Origin: Amycolatopsis sp. cg9
GTDB taxonomy: Bacteria > Actinomycetota > Actinomycetes > Mycobacteriales > Pseudonocardiaceae
Length of the DNA: 64,000 nt
NCBI RefSeq assembly: GCF_041346945.1
Contig: NZ_CP166850.1
Span: 1,488,001 to 1,552,000 of the forward strand
Reading direction: 5' to 3'
The position numbers were made by a program, and so were the translations under genes. The notes under the pieces are model-generated. The model was given only the letters and a program-made list of their open reading frames with translations. It searched no databases and had not been told where the DNA came from. This document shows positions 42,738 through 50,770 of this stretch, one piece after another. Every line of letters begins with the position of its first letter. Position 1 is the first letter of the stretch.

Positions 42738-42788
42738 CGCTGAAGGCCACCATCGGGGCACTGGATGCCCGGATGGTGGCCTTCAGCG
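42738..42788. terminator. 23-bp inverted repeat after the chitinase gene
   Basis: CGCTGAAGGCCACCATCGGG (left arm 42738-42760) pairs with 42766-42788 with one mismatch around CTGGA. It lies 8 bp after the chitinase stop. It is the long-palindrome type seen elsewhere in the window. A second 12-bp hairpin follows at 42799-42837. Confidence 0.85.
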
Positions 42789-42798
42789 CGGGTGCGGG

Positions 42799-42837
42799 CT
42801 GCCGGGCCGCGGCTCTGGGGAGGCGGCGGCCCGGCAG
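42799..42837. terminator. secondary hairpin CTGCCGGGCCGC / GCGGCCCGGCAG
   Basis: Perfect 12-bp arms separated by 15 bases, just after the first palindrome. It probably acts as a backup terminator between the secreted-hydrolase operon and the AlkD-like gene. No U-tract. Confidence 0.6.
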
Positions 42838-42970
42838 CGTGGTCCGCCTGCCGCTGGGGGTCTCCGGCGGCGGAACCGCACCGAGGTTATCCAGCGGCGC
42901 CGGAGCCAGGCCGGTGCTCGGCCCGTCCGGACGCCAAGCGTGCCCGAACGCGCACCGTAAACTGGCCGCC

Positions 42971-43624
42971 ATGGCGGAGACCGTGGCCGACGTGCTGGCC
43001 GAGCTGGCGACCCTCGACGACCCCAAAGCCCGTGCGGTCAACGAAAAGCACGGCGACGACCACGGCGTGAACCTGAGCAAGCTGCGAGCCGTCGCGAAAC
43101 GGCTGAAAACGCAGCACGACCTCGCCCGCGAGCTCTGGCGGACCGACGACACCGCGGCCAAACTGCTCGCGACGCTGATCTGCCGCCCGAAGGCCTTCGA
43201 ACGCGACGAGCTCGACGCCATGCTCCGGACCGCGCGCACCCCCAAGGTGCACGACTGGCTCGTCAACTACGTCGTCAAGAAGAGCCCGCACGCCGAGGAA
43301 CTGCGCCAGGCCTGGTTCGCCGATCCGGACCCGGTGGTCGCGAGCGCCGGCTGGGCCTTGACGACCGCCCGCGTCCCGGCGATGACCGAGGGCTTGGACG
43401 AACTCCTCGACGTCATCGAAAAGGACATGAAGGACGCCCCGGACCGCCTGCAGTGGGCGATGAACCACTGCCTGGCCCAGATCGGCATCGAGCACGCCGG
43501 ACTCCGCGCGCGGGCGATCGACATCGGCGAACGCCTGGAAGTGCTGAAGGACTACCCGACGCCGCCGAACTGCACGTCCCCGTTCGCGCCCGTCTGGATC
43601 GCGGAGATGGCGCGACGGCGGTAG
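42971..43624 (+). CDS. DNA alkylation repair protein (HEAT-like, AlkD/AlkC-type)
   Basis: A 217-residue all-helical protein resembling the DNA_alkylation family of HEAT-like glycosylases that remove alkylated bases. The pattern ELWRTDDTAAKLLATLICRPKAF, HDWLVNYVVKKSPHAEELRQAW and WALTTARV matches HEAT-like repeats. I cannot confirm the catalytic Asp, so a non-enzymatic HEAT protein is possible. It has its own ATG at 42971. Its stop abuts the convergent GntR gene with no gap. Confidence 0.7.
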   Translation: MAETVADVLAELATLDDPKARAVNEKHGDDHGVNLSKLRAVAKRLKTQHDLARELWRTDDTAAKLLATLICRPKAFERDELDAMLRTARTPKVHDWLVNYVVKKSPHAEELRQAWFADPDPVVASAGWALTTARVPAMTEGLDELLDVIEKDMKDAPDRLQWAMNHCLAQIGIEHAGLRARAIDIGERLEVLKDYPTPPNCTSPFAPVWIAEMARRR

Positions 43625-44347
43625 CTACTCCGTCGCGCTCGCCGCGCGGGCGGCGTCCGCGCGCTCGGCGTACGCCTCGACGAGCTGCTCCTCCGCGTCC
43701 GCGAGGTACTTCATCAGCAGCTGCTCCGCGCCCGGCCCGTCGCCCGCCTCGATGCGGTCGAGGATCTCGTGGTTGCGCGGCAGGTAGCGCTCGTGGAACC
43801 GGCGCGGCTCGGCCATGATGTGGAAGACCAGCCGCAGCTCGGCGGTCAGCCTGCCGACCAGCTCGTTGACGCGCTCGCTGCCGGAGAGCGCGACCAGCTC
43901 CTGGTGGAACCAGACGTTCGCGGTGCCGAGGTCCTTCCAGTTGCCGGTGCGGGCGGCCTCGTCGCCGATGTCGACCTTCTCCTTGATCCGCGCGAAGGTC
44001 GCCGGCTTGGCCGTCACCCCGCGGACCGCCGCGCACTCGATGATCTTGCGGACGCGGTAGATGTCGACGACGTCCTCGACGCTCGGGATGCGGACGAAGA
44101 CCCCGCGGTTGAGCTCGTGTGCGAGCAGCCGCTCGTGCGTGAGCAGCCGGAACGCTTCGCGCAGCGTGTTGCGCGAGACACCGAGCGCGTTGCCGATGTC
44201 CTGCTCCGACAGCCGGCCGCCGGGCAGGAAGAAGCCCTCGGCGATGCGCTTGCGGAGGACGCCGGCGACCCGTTCGGCCGTGCTCTTGCGGCTGACCAGG
44301 CCCCGGTCCGCGGCCAGGCCCGGTAACCCGCTGTCTTCGATGACCAC
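43625..44347 (-). CDS. GntR-family transcriptional regulator (FCD/FadR subfamily)
   Basis: A regulator of about 240 residues with an N-terminal winged helix (AERVAGVLRKRIAEGFFLPGGRLSEQDIGNALGVSRNTLREAFRLL) and a C-terminal all-helical FCD domain whose metal ligands include the His in NVWFHQELVALSGSERV. It is divergent from the MFS/DUF1445/PxpABC operon, and a palindromic site lies between them. An organic acid such as 5-oxoproline or a related carboxylate is the likely effector (inferred). The start GTG 44347 is weakly supported. Confidence 0.85.
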   Translation of the reverse strand: MVIEDSGLPGLAADRGLVSRKSTAERVAGVLRKRIAEGFFLPGGRLSEQDIGNALGVSRNTLREAFRLLTHERLLAHELNRGVFVRIPSVEDVVDIYRVRKIIECAAVRGVTAKPATFARIKEKVDIGDEAARTGNWKDLGTANVWFHQELVALSGSERVNELVGRLTAELRLVFHIMAEPRRFHERYLPRNHEILDRIEAGDGPGAEQLLMKYLADAEEQLVEAYAERADAARAASATE

Positions 44348-44398
44348 GCTCCGATGATACCCGTCACACAGAGGACGATCCAATTGCCGTCTTGTGGA

Positions 44399-44411
44399 AT
44401 TGTTCAACAAT
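44399..44411. promoter_or_regulatory. candidate GntR operator ATTGTTCAACAAT
   Basis: A 13-bp perfect palindrome in the 115-bp gap between the GntR gene and the MFS start (44463). The TTGT...ACAA form is typical for FCD-type GntR regulators. It suggests control of both divergent transcripts. Confidence 0.65.
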
Positions 44412-44462
44412 CCCTACCGTGTGAGGCACGCCACGATGAGAGACACTGGCCAGGAGGTGCCC

Positions 44463-45707
44463 ATGACCGCGACCACTGCAACCGAGGCCCGGCCGTTCGA
44501 CTGGTTCCGCACGCTCGGAAAACGCGGACGGCGAGCCTTCGTCGGCGCGTTCGGCGGCTACGGCCTGGACTCGTTCGACTACCAGACGCTGCCGCTCGGC
44601 CTGGCCGCCATCACGGCCTACTTCGGCATCTCGAGCGGCGAAGCCGGTCTGCTCGGCACGACGACGCTGGTCGTGTCGGCCCTCGGCGGCGTCGGCGCGG
44701 GCATGCTCGCCGACCGGATCGGCCGCGTCCGCACGCTCCAGATCACCATCGCGATGTACACGATCTTCACCGTGCTCTGCGGGTTCGCGCCGAACTTCGA
44801 GACGCTGCTGATCTTCCGCGCGCTGCAGGGCCTGGGCTTCGGCGGCGAGTGGGCGGCGGGCGCGGCACTGGTCGCGGAGTACTCCTCGGCCCGCTACCGC
44901 GGCCGGACGGTGGCGTTCGTGCAGAGCGCGTGGGCGGTCGGCTGGGGCCTGTCGGTGGTCGTCTACACCGTCGTGTTCAGCGTCGCGAGCGACGACGTGG
45001 CCTGGCGGATCATGTTCTGGACCGGCGTCATCCCGGCGCTGCTCGTGCTGTGGGTCCGCAAGAGCGTCAAGGACGCCCCGCGCGCGGAGGAACGCCTCAA
45101 GACCGAACGCCCGAAGGGCACGCTCGGCCAGATCTTCAAGGGCGACCTCGTGCGCACGACGTTCTTCGCCGCGCTGCTGGCCACCGGCGTCCAGGGCGGG
45201 TACTACACGATCTCGACGTGGCTGCCGTCCTACCTGAAGAAGACGCGCGAGCTGACCGTGATCGGCACCGGCGGCTACCTCGCGTTCCTCATCACCGGCG
45301 CCTTCGTCGGGTACGTCTGCGGCGGCTACCTCACGGACCTGCTGGGGCGCAAGAAAACGTTCCTGACCTTCGCGCTGCTCTCGGCCGCGCTGATCGTCGC
45401 GTACACGCAGATCCCCAAGGGCGCCAACGGGCTCGTGCTCGTGCTCGGCTTCCCGCTCGGCTTCTCGATGTCCGCGATCTTCAGCGGCTTCGGGGCGTTC
45501 CTCGCCGAGCTGTACCCGACGGCGCTGCGCGGGACGGGGCAAGGCTTCACGTACAACTTCGGCCGCGCGGTCGGGGCGATCTTCCCGACCGTCGTGGGCT
45601 TCCTCGGCGCCGGCGGAGCGATCGTCTTCGGCGCGCTCGGCTACGGCATCGCGGTGCTCGCGCTGCTCGGCCTGCCGGAAACCAGGGGTATCGAACTCGT
45701 CGACTGA
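44463..45707 (+). CDS. MFS transporter (metabolite:H+ symporter type)
   Basis: A 414-residue, twelve-helix major facilitator. [14 protein letters not shown] after helix 2 and [14 protein letters not shown] after helix 8 are the paired family loops, and [20 protein letters not shown] is the sugar/aromatic-acid-transporter motif. It heads the operon with DUF1445 and PxpABC, so 5-oxoproline or a related carboxylate is the likely cargo. ATG at 44463 follows AGGAGGTGCCC. It is 10 bp from the next gene. Confidence 0.9.
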   Translation: MTATTATEARPFDWFRTLGKRGRRAFVGAFGGYGLDSFDYQTLPLGLAAITAYFGISSGEAGLLGTTTLVVSALGGVGAGMLADRIGRVRTLQITIAMYTIFTVLCGFAPNFETLLIFRALQGLGFGGEWAAGAALVAEYSSARYRGRTVAFVQSAWAVGWGLSVVVYTVVFSVASDDVAWRIMFWTGVIPALLVLWVRKSVKDAPRAEERLKTERPKGTLGQIFKGDLVRTTFFAALLATGVQGGYYTISTWLPSYLKKTRELTVIGTGGYLAFLITGAFVGYVCGGYLTDLLGRKKTFLTFALLSAALIVAYTQIPKGANGLVLVLGFPLGFSMSAIFSGFGAFLAELYPTALRGTGQGFTYNFGRAVGAIFPTVVGFLGAGGAIVFGALGYGIAVLALLGLPETRGIELVD

Positions 45708-45717
45708 GGGGGAACTC

Positions 45718-46512
45718 ATGACGACCTTCGACCAGCCGGCCACGTTCACGCCGGCGCAAGCACGCGCGGTGTTCCGCCGCGGCACCGCCCGCCCCACCAC
45801 GGGCTGGGCCAACGGCTTCACCCAGACCAACCTGATCGCCGTGCCCGAAGACTGGGCCTACGACGTCCTGCTCTTCTGCACCCGCAACCCGCAGCCGTGC
45901 CCGCTGCTCGACGTCACCGACGCCGGCGACCCGGCCACCCGGCTCGCCGAAGGCGCGGACCTGCGCACCGACCTGCCGCGCTACCGGATCTGGCAGAACG
46001 GCGTGCTGGCCGGCGAGATGGCGGACGCGACCGGGCTGTGGCGCAGCGACATGGTCGCCTTCTCCATCGGCTGCAGCTTCACGTTCGAGACGGCGCTGGC
46101 CGCCGAGGGCGTCCCGCTGCGGCACGTCGACCAGGGCCGCAACGTCGCGATGTACGTGACGAACCGGCAGTGCGAGCCGGCCGGGCGGCTGTTCGGCCCG
46201 ATGGTGGTGTCGATGCGGCAGATCCCGGAGGACCGCGTCGACGACGCCATCCGGATCACCCGGGCGATGCCCGCCGTGCACGGCGCCCCGGTGCACATCG
46301 GCGACCCGCGGGCGCTGGGGATCGAGGACCTGTCCCGGCCGGACTTCGGCGATCCGGTGGACGCCCACCCCGGCGACGTCCCGGTGTTCTGGGCCTGCGG
46401 CGTCACCCCGCAGGCGGCGCTGATGGCGTCGCGGCCCCCCTTTGCGATCACCCACGCGCCGGGGTACATGTTCATCACCGACCGCCACGACAGCGAATAC
46501 CGGGTGGGCTGA
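45718..46512 (+). CDS. putative hydro-lyase, DUF1445 family
   Basis: A 264-residue protein of the DUF1445/putative hydro-lyase family, with [51 protein letters not shown] and [33 protein letters not shown]. The family is widespread and commonly sits beside 5-oxoprolinase genes, as here. The reaction is not established to my knowledge; mammalian relatives act as D-glutamate cyclase, which makes 5-oxo-D-proline and fits this operon. It lies 10 bp after the transporter and 1 bp before pxpA. Confidence 0.85.
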   Translation: MTTFDQPATFTPAQARAVFRRGTARPTTGWANGFTQTNLIAVPEDWAYDVLLFCTRNPQPCPLLDVTDAGDPATRLAEGADLRTDLPRYRIWQNGVLAGEMADATGLWRSDMVAFSIGCSFTFETALAAEGVPLRHVDQGRNVAMYVTNRQCEPAGRLFGPMVVSMRQIPEDRVDDAIRITRAMPAVHGAPVHIGDPRALGIEDLSRPDFGDPVDAHPGDVPVFWACGVTPQAALMASRPPFAITHAPGYMFITDRHDSEYRVG

Positions 46513-46513
46513 A

Positions 46514-47263
46514 ATGGACTTGAACAGCGATCTCGGCGAGGGCTTCGGCGCCTGGCAGATGGGCGACGACGAAGCCATGCTCGACATCGTGACCAGCGCG
46601 AACATCGCGTGCGGCTTCCACGCCGGCGACCCGTCGGTGATGCGGCGGGTGTGCGAGCTGGCGGCCGAGCGCGACGTCGCGATCGGCGCCCACGTCGGGT
46701 ACCGCGACCTGGCCGGGTTCGGCAGGCGCGCGCTCGACATCGCGCCGGACGACCTGGCCGACGAGGTGCTCTACCAGATCGGCGCGCTCGACGCGTTCGC
46801 CCGCGCGGCCGGCAGCCGCGTGACGTACGTGAAGCCGCACGGCGCGCTGTACAACACCGCCGCGGTGGACGCCGAGCAGGCCGCGGCGATCGTCGCGGGC
46901 CTGCGCCGCTACGACCCCGCGCTCGCGCTGCTCTGCCTGCCGAACTCGGAAATGCAGCGGCAGGCGGAGGCCGCGGGGGTGGTGGCGTACGCCGAGGCGT
47001 TCGCGGACCGCGCGTACACCGCCGACGGCAAGCTGGTCCCGCGCAAGCGGCCGGGCGCGGTCCTGCACGACCCCGACCTGGTCGCCGAGCGCGCGGTCGG
47101 CATGGCGACCGGCGGCGTCGTGACCGAGGACGGCAGCAAGCTCGACGTGCGCCCGGATTCCCTGTGCGTGCACGGGGACACACCGGGCGCGGTGGAGCTG
47201 GCCCGGCGGATCGAGGCGGCGCTGGCGGACGCCGGCGTGCAGCTCGGCGCGTTCACCGGATGA
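46514..47263 (+). CDS. pxpA: 5-oxoprolinase subunit A (LamB/YcsF family)
   Basis: A 249-residue subunit of the ATP-dependent PxpABC 5-oxoprolinase, which opens 5-oxoproline to glutamate. It has the family N-terminus MDLNSDLGEGFGAW, the metal and substrate segment ANIACGFHAGDP and YVKPHGALYN. It is coupled by ATGA overlap to pxpB. Confidence 0.95.
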   Translation: MDLNSDLGEGFGAWQMGDDEAMLDIVTSANIACGFHAGDPSVMRRVCELAAERDVAIGAHVGYRDLAGFGRRALDIAPDDLADEVLYQIGALDAFARAAGSRVTYVKPHGALYNTAAVDAEQAAAIVAGLRRYDPALALLCLPNSEMQRQAEAAGVVAYAEAFADRAYTADGKLVPRKRPGAVLHDPDLVAERAVGMATGGVVTEDGSKLDVRPDSLCVHGDTPGAVELARRIEAALADAGVQLGAFTG

Positions 47264-47871
47264 CCGTCCGGTTGCTGCCGTGCGGGCGGCGCGCGGTGCT
47301 CGTGGAAACCGGTGACGTGCTGGGCTACCAGGCGGCCGTGGCGGAACTGGCGCCGGACGGCGTCGAGGAGCTGGTCCCGGCGGCGCGGACGCTCTTGGTC
47401 CGCTTCGACCCGGCGGTGACCGACGCCGGCCGGCTGGGCGCGGTGCTGCGCGAAGTGTCCCCTGTGGACAGTGCGACGGCCGAAGCGGGCGAGGTGGTGA
47501 TCCCGGTGGTGTACGACGGCGAAGACCTGGCCGAGGTCGCCGCGGAAACGGGGCTGAGCGTCGGTGCGCTGATCGCCCGTCACAGCGGTGGCTCGTACGT
47601 CTCGGCGTTCTGCGGCTTCGCGCCGGGCTTCGCGTACCTGTCCGGCTCGGACCCGGTGCTGCACGTGTCCCGCCGGTCCTCGCCGCGCACCCGGATCCCG
47701 CCGGGCTCGGTGGCGATCGCCGGCGAGTACAGCGCGGTCTACCCGAGCGCGTCCCCCGGCGGCTGGCGGCTGCTGGGCCGGACCGAAGTGCCGGTGTGGG
47801 ACGTCGAGCGCGACCCGCCGAACCTGCTGCCACCCGGCACCCGCGTCCGGTTCACGGCGGTGCCGTCGTGA
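47260..47871 (+). CDS. pxpB: 5-oxoprolinase subunit B
   Basis: A 203-residue subunit (KipI/allophanate hydrolase C-like fold) with SYVSAFCGFAPGFAYLSG and TRIPPGSVAIAGEYSAVYPSASPGGW, both strongly conserved. The order pxpA-pxpB-pxpC with 4-bp overlaps is the classic arrangement. KipI-type regulation of a sensor kinase is unlikely, because the gene sits in the complete three-subunit operon. Confidence 0.95.
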   Translation: MTVRLLPCGRRAVLVETGDVLGYQAAVAELAPDGVEELVPAARTLLVRFDPAVTDAGRLGAVLREVSPVDSATAEAGEVVIPVVYDGEDLAEVAAETGLSVGALIARHSGGSYVSAFCGFAPGFAYLSGSDPVLHVSRRSSPRTRIPPGSVAIAGEYSAVYPSASPGGWRLLGRTEVPVWDVERDPPNLLPPGTRVRFTAVPS

Positions 47872-48704
47872 AGCTCGAAGTCGTGCGGCCGGGCTTCACG
47901 ACGACGGTGCAGGACCTCGGCCGCCCCGGCCACGCGGCGCTCGGCGTCGGCCGATCCGGGGCCGCCGACCGCTCGTCGTTCCGGCTGGCCAACCGGCTCG
48001 TCGGGAACCCTTCCGACGCGGCGGCGTTGGAGGTGACGCTGGGCGGGCTGGTGCTGCGCGCTTCCGCCGTCACCACGGTGGCCGTCACCGGAGCCGCTTG
48101 CCCGCTGTCGAAGGGCGGCCTGAACGGCCCGATCACGCTGTGGCCGGGCGAGGAACTCGCGCTGGGCACGGCGGTTTCAGGCCTGCGGTGCTACGTGGCG
48201 GTGCGCGGCGGCATCGACGTGCCACCGGTGCTCGGCTCGCGGGCGACGGACACGCTCGGGAAGCTGGGCCCGCCCCCGCTCGCCGCCGGCATGCTGCTGC
48301 CGATCGGCGCGGCGCCGCCGGAGTTCCCCGTCGTGGACCTCGCGCCCCGGGCGTCGTTGCCGGAATCGCCGGTGTTGCGGGTGACACCGGGACCGCGTCG
48401 CGACTGGTTCGCTTCGCCGGACGAGCTGCTGTCCACTGTGTACACGGTCTCGCCGGACTCGGACCGCGTCGGCATCCGCTTCACCGGCCCCCCGCTCGCC
48501 CGGTTGCGTCACGACGAACTCCCGTCGGAGGCGTGCGTCCCCGGATCGCTGCAGGTCCCGCCGTCCGGCCGGCCGATCCTGTTCCACGCCGACCACCCGA
48601 CGACCGGCGGCTACCCCGTGCTCGCCGTCGTCGAGGAGGCCGACCTCGACCTCGCGGCCCAGCTGCGCCCGGGGCAGACCGTGCGCTTCCGTCCCGCGTC
48701 GTGA
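47868..48704 (+). CDS. pxpC: 5-oxoprolinase subunit C
   Basis: A 278-residue subunit (biotin-dependent carboxyltransferase/KipA-like family), beginning with VVRPGFTTTVQDLGRPGHAALGV and carrying ALEVTLGGL and RCYVAVRGGIDVPPVLGSRATDT. GTG at 47868 overlaps the pxpB stop as GTGA. Its stop codon lies inside the 46-bp palindrome that is shared with the convergent membrane gene. Confidence 0.95.
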   Translation: MKLEVVRPGFTTTVQDLGRPGHAALGVGRSGAADRSSFRLANRLVGNPSDAAALEVTLGGLVLRASAVTTVAVTGAACPLSKGGLNGPITLWPGEELALGTAVSGLRCYVAVRGGIDVPPVLGSRATDTLGKLGPPPLAAGMLLPIGAAPPEFPVVDLAPRASLPESPVLRVTPGPRRDWFASPDELLSTVYTVSPDSDRVGIRFTGPPLARLRHDELPSEACVPGSLQVPPSGRPILFHADHPTTGGYPVLAVVEEADLDLAAQLRPGQTVRFRPAS

Positions 48705-48743
48705 GTGGGAAACAGGGTTCTAACCCTGTTTCCCACTCACGAC
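48698..48743. terminator. 22-bp perfect inverted repeat shared by two convergent genes
   Basis: GTCGTGAGTGGGAAACAGGG... (48698-48719) pairs perfectly with 48722-48743 around CT. The stop codons of pxpC (48702-48704) and of the leftward small membrane gene (48720-48722) both lie within it. A bidirectional terminator is the simplest reading. Confidence 0.85.
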
Positions 48744-48896
48744 CACCAGCCACGCGATGTTGGTGAGGGCGATCGCGAGCCACAGCGGCCAGGTGCGCCG
48801 GGCGCGGAACGGGCCCCGCTCGGCGAGGTAGGCGTCGAGGGCCTCCGCGACCTGGTCGTCGATCTCGTCGCGCAGCCCCGGGCTCAGCTCAGACAT
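48720..48896 (-). CDS. small membrane protein (58 residues)
   Basis: A 58-residue protein starting MSELSPGLRDEIDDQVAEAL with a single C-terminal membrane helix (LWLAIALTNIAWLVVV). The N-terminal half is a charged amphipathic helix. Its ATG overlaps the stop of the four-helix protein upstream by 8 bp, so the two are coupled. The last residues SGKQG are encoded by palindrome sequence. Family not recognised. Confidence 0.65.
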   Translation of the reverse strand: MSELSPGLRDEIDDQVAEALDAYLAERGPFRARRTWPLWLAIALTNIAWLVVVSGKQG

Positions 48897-49245
48897 GGGC
48901 GGGCACCGCCGGCCGCGGCAGGGCGACGGACAGGCACGCCAGCGCCAGCGGCACCTCCAGACCGGCCATGAGCAGGGAAAACACGACGTCATCGCTGGCC
49001 GTCACGACGTCGAACCAGGCGTCGGCGAGCAGCAGCGTCGCCGCCCCGATGGCCGCGAACGGCGTCCGCGGGTCGCCGCGCCCGAGCAGCCAGGCCGTGG
49101 CCAGCAGGCCGACCGCCTCCGCCGCGTCGAAGCCCGTCCACGCGAGCCGCCAGTGCTGCGCCTGCACGACGTCCGGCAGCGTCAGCCCCAGTACCGCGAT
49201 CCACGGCAGCAGGCACAGACCCGCCGCCCAGAACAGCTTTTTCAT
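48889..49245 (-). CDS. four-helix membrane protein of unknown function
   Basis: A 118-residue protein with about four hydrophobic segments (LFWAAGLCLLPWIAVLGLTL, AAEAVGLLATAWLL, FAAIGAATLLLADAWFDVV, LLMAGLEVPLALACLSVAL). A conserved ADAWFDV-type segment is seen in many actinobacterial small membrane proteins, but I cannot name the family. ATG at 49245 follows GGGGGTCACG. It is divergent from an ArsR-type regulator (49324), which probably controls it. Confidence 0.65.
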   Translation of the reverse strand: MKKLFWAAGLCLLPWIAVLGLTLPDVVQAQHWRLAWTGFDAAEAVGLLATAWLLGRGDPRTPFAAIGAATLLLADAWFDVVTASDDVVFSLLMAGLEVPLALACLSVALPRPAVPAHV

Positions 49246-49282
49246 CGTGACCCCCGATCTCCCGATCCAAGGTAGCCGATTG

Positions 49283-49308
49283 CAGAGATTTTTTGCAAAC
49301 AGTCTCTG
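49283..49308. promoter_or_regulatory. candidate operator CAGAGA-N14-TCTCTG
   Basis: Inverted hexamers separated by an AT-rich 14-bp spacer that contains TTTTTTGCAAACAG, between the ArsR-type gene and the divergent membrane genes. It resembles an autoregulatory site for the winged-helix protein. Confidence 0.5.
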
Positions 49309-49323
49309 TAGTACGCTCCGGCC

Positions 49324-49905
49324 ATGGTCCAACGTCCCGAGAAGCGCGTGCTCACCGGCGCGGATCTCAAGGCCTTCTACAAGGCCCTCGCGAACCCGGT
49401 GCGCCGGGACATCCTGTCCTACCTGGGCAAACACGGCGAAGCGAACTCGACGAGCGTCGCGAAAGCCCTCGGCGAAAGCACCGGGACGACCAGCTACCAC
49501 CTGCGCAAGCTCGCCGACCTCGACCTGATCGCGGAGCTCGAGGACCGCGGCGACGGGCGGGAACGCTGGTGGAAGTCGCTGATGAAGGACATCTACACCC
49601 CGCCGGGCCTCGAGCTGACGCCGGACGAGCGCGAGGCCGCGCTGAAGCTGGGCGCCCTGAAGCTGGGCCACGACCTGGGCCTGGTCACGCGCGCGTACGC
49701 CGGCTACGACAGCGCCGGCGGCTGGAACCAGATCCACCGGTCGGGCCTGCACCTGACGAAGGAGCAGGCCACCGCGTTCGTCGAGGAGTACCAGAACCTC
49801 GTCTGGAAGTACGTCAGCGAGCCGGGGCAGCACCCCCAAGGCTCCCGGGCGCTCGCCGTCCGGCTCATCATCGTGCCGGAGGAAGACGAGTCCACAGCGG
49901 ACTAG
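49324..49905 (+). CDS. ArsR-type winged-helix transcriptional regulator
   Basis: A 193-residue regulator with an N-terminal winged helix (LKAFYKALANPVRRDILSYL, then ESTGTTSYHLRKLADLDLIAELEDRGDGRERWW) and a C-terminal helical region of about 100 residues with no metal-binding Cys pattern. The effector is unknown. It is divergent from the two small membrane genes and is likely their regulator. Its stop overlaps that of the convergent AlkB-like gene as CTAG. Confidence 0.85.
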   Translation: MVQRPEKRVLTGADLKAFYKALANPVRRDILSYLGKHGEANSTSVAKALGESTGTTSYHLRKLADLDLIAELEDRGDGRERWWKSLMKDIYTPPGLELTPDEREAALKLGALKLGHDLGLVTRAYAGYDSAGGWNQIHRSGLHLTKEQATAFVEEYQNLVWKYVSEPGQHPQGSRALAVRLIIVPEEDESTAD

Positions 49906-50522
49906 AGCCCGGACACCCGCAGCGTGACGTTCAGCCGTCCGGTCAGGCCCAGTGCCGGGTCCGCCGTGCCCGGCAGGGTTTTCGGGACGCCGTGGTAGGC
50001 GAGCCGGGACGGGCCGCCGAACACGAAGACGTCGCCCGAACGGAGTTCTACGTCGGTGTACGGCTTGCCGCGCGTCTCGGTGTTGCCGAAGCGGAACACG
50101 CAGGCGTCGCCGAGGCTGAACGAAACCACCGGGGCCAGGCTGCGCTCGTCCTTGTCCTGGTGCAGCCCCATCTTCGCGGTGGCGTCGTAGAAGTTGACCA
50201 GCGCGATGTCCGGCTCGTAGGCCTGCTCACCGGTCGCGGCCGCCAGCGCGCGGCGGCCGAGGTCGCCCAGCCAGTCCGGGAACGGCAGCACCGGCGTCCC
50301 CTCCCCGGTGGTGCGCGAGTAGCCGTACGGGTACCAGTGCCAGCCAAGGCAGACGGACTTCACCGACATCACCCCGCCGTTCGGCAGCCGGGTGTGGCGG
50401 TAGCCGGACCAGCCGCGGCAGGCCGTCACGAACTCGCGCTGCTCGTCGAAACCGAGCCAGTCGGGCAGGTGCACCGCGCCGGGTGCGATCTCGGCGCGCG
50501 GGCGCGGCAGGAGGGCGTCCAT
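49902..50522 (-). CDS. AlkB-like 2-oxoglutarate/Fe(II) dioxygenase
   Basis: A 206-residue AlkB-family oxygenase. The Fe site HQDKDE (H-x-D) and the distal His in YHGVPK are present, the 2-oxoglutarate Arg lies in TGRLNVTLR, and the substrate lid NFYDATAKMGLH is typical. It should repair alkylated bases by oxidative demethylation. ATG at 50522 follows GAGGTG. No ada or alkA gene is adjacent, although the AlkD-like gene lies 7 kb away. Confidence 0.9.
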   Translation of the reverse strand: MDALLPRPRAEIAPGAVHLPDWLGFDEQREFVTACRGWSGYRHTRLPNGGVMSVKSVCLGWHWYPYGYSRTTGEGTPVLPFPDWLGDLGRRALAAATGEQAYEPDIALVNFYDATAKMGLHQDKDERSLAPVVSFSLGDACVFRFGNTETRGKPYTDVELRSGDVFVFGGPSRLAYHGVPKTLPGTADPALGLTGRLNVTLRVSGL

Positions 50523-50770
50523 CACCTCGATTGTGCCGGAAGCTCCCGCCGGGCACGGTCGGTGATCGTCGAGGGCACGACGCGGTGACCGCGGAACGTG
50601 ACGCCCGCGACGGCGAACTGCCGCAGGAGACGTCCCAACGGACCAACGGGACGCTCCTGCGGCCGAAACCCCTCGCCCTGGGCCACCATGAACTAGACGT
50701 TCCCACACCCGAATGTCACAAGCCAGCGTGGATCAGCTACGAACGGGTCACTTGACCACGGCGGGGCGGA

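Noticed and set aside
50523..50770. Possible small gene between the AlkB-like and dehydrogenase genes
   Set aside because: The only frames are short and Arg-rich without a ribosome site; I see no gene here.
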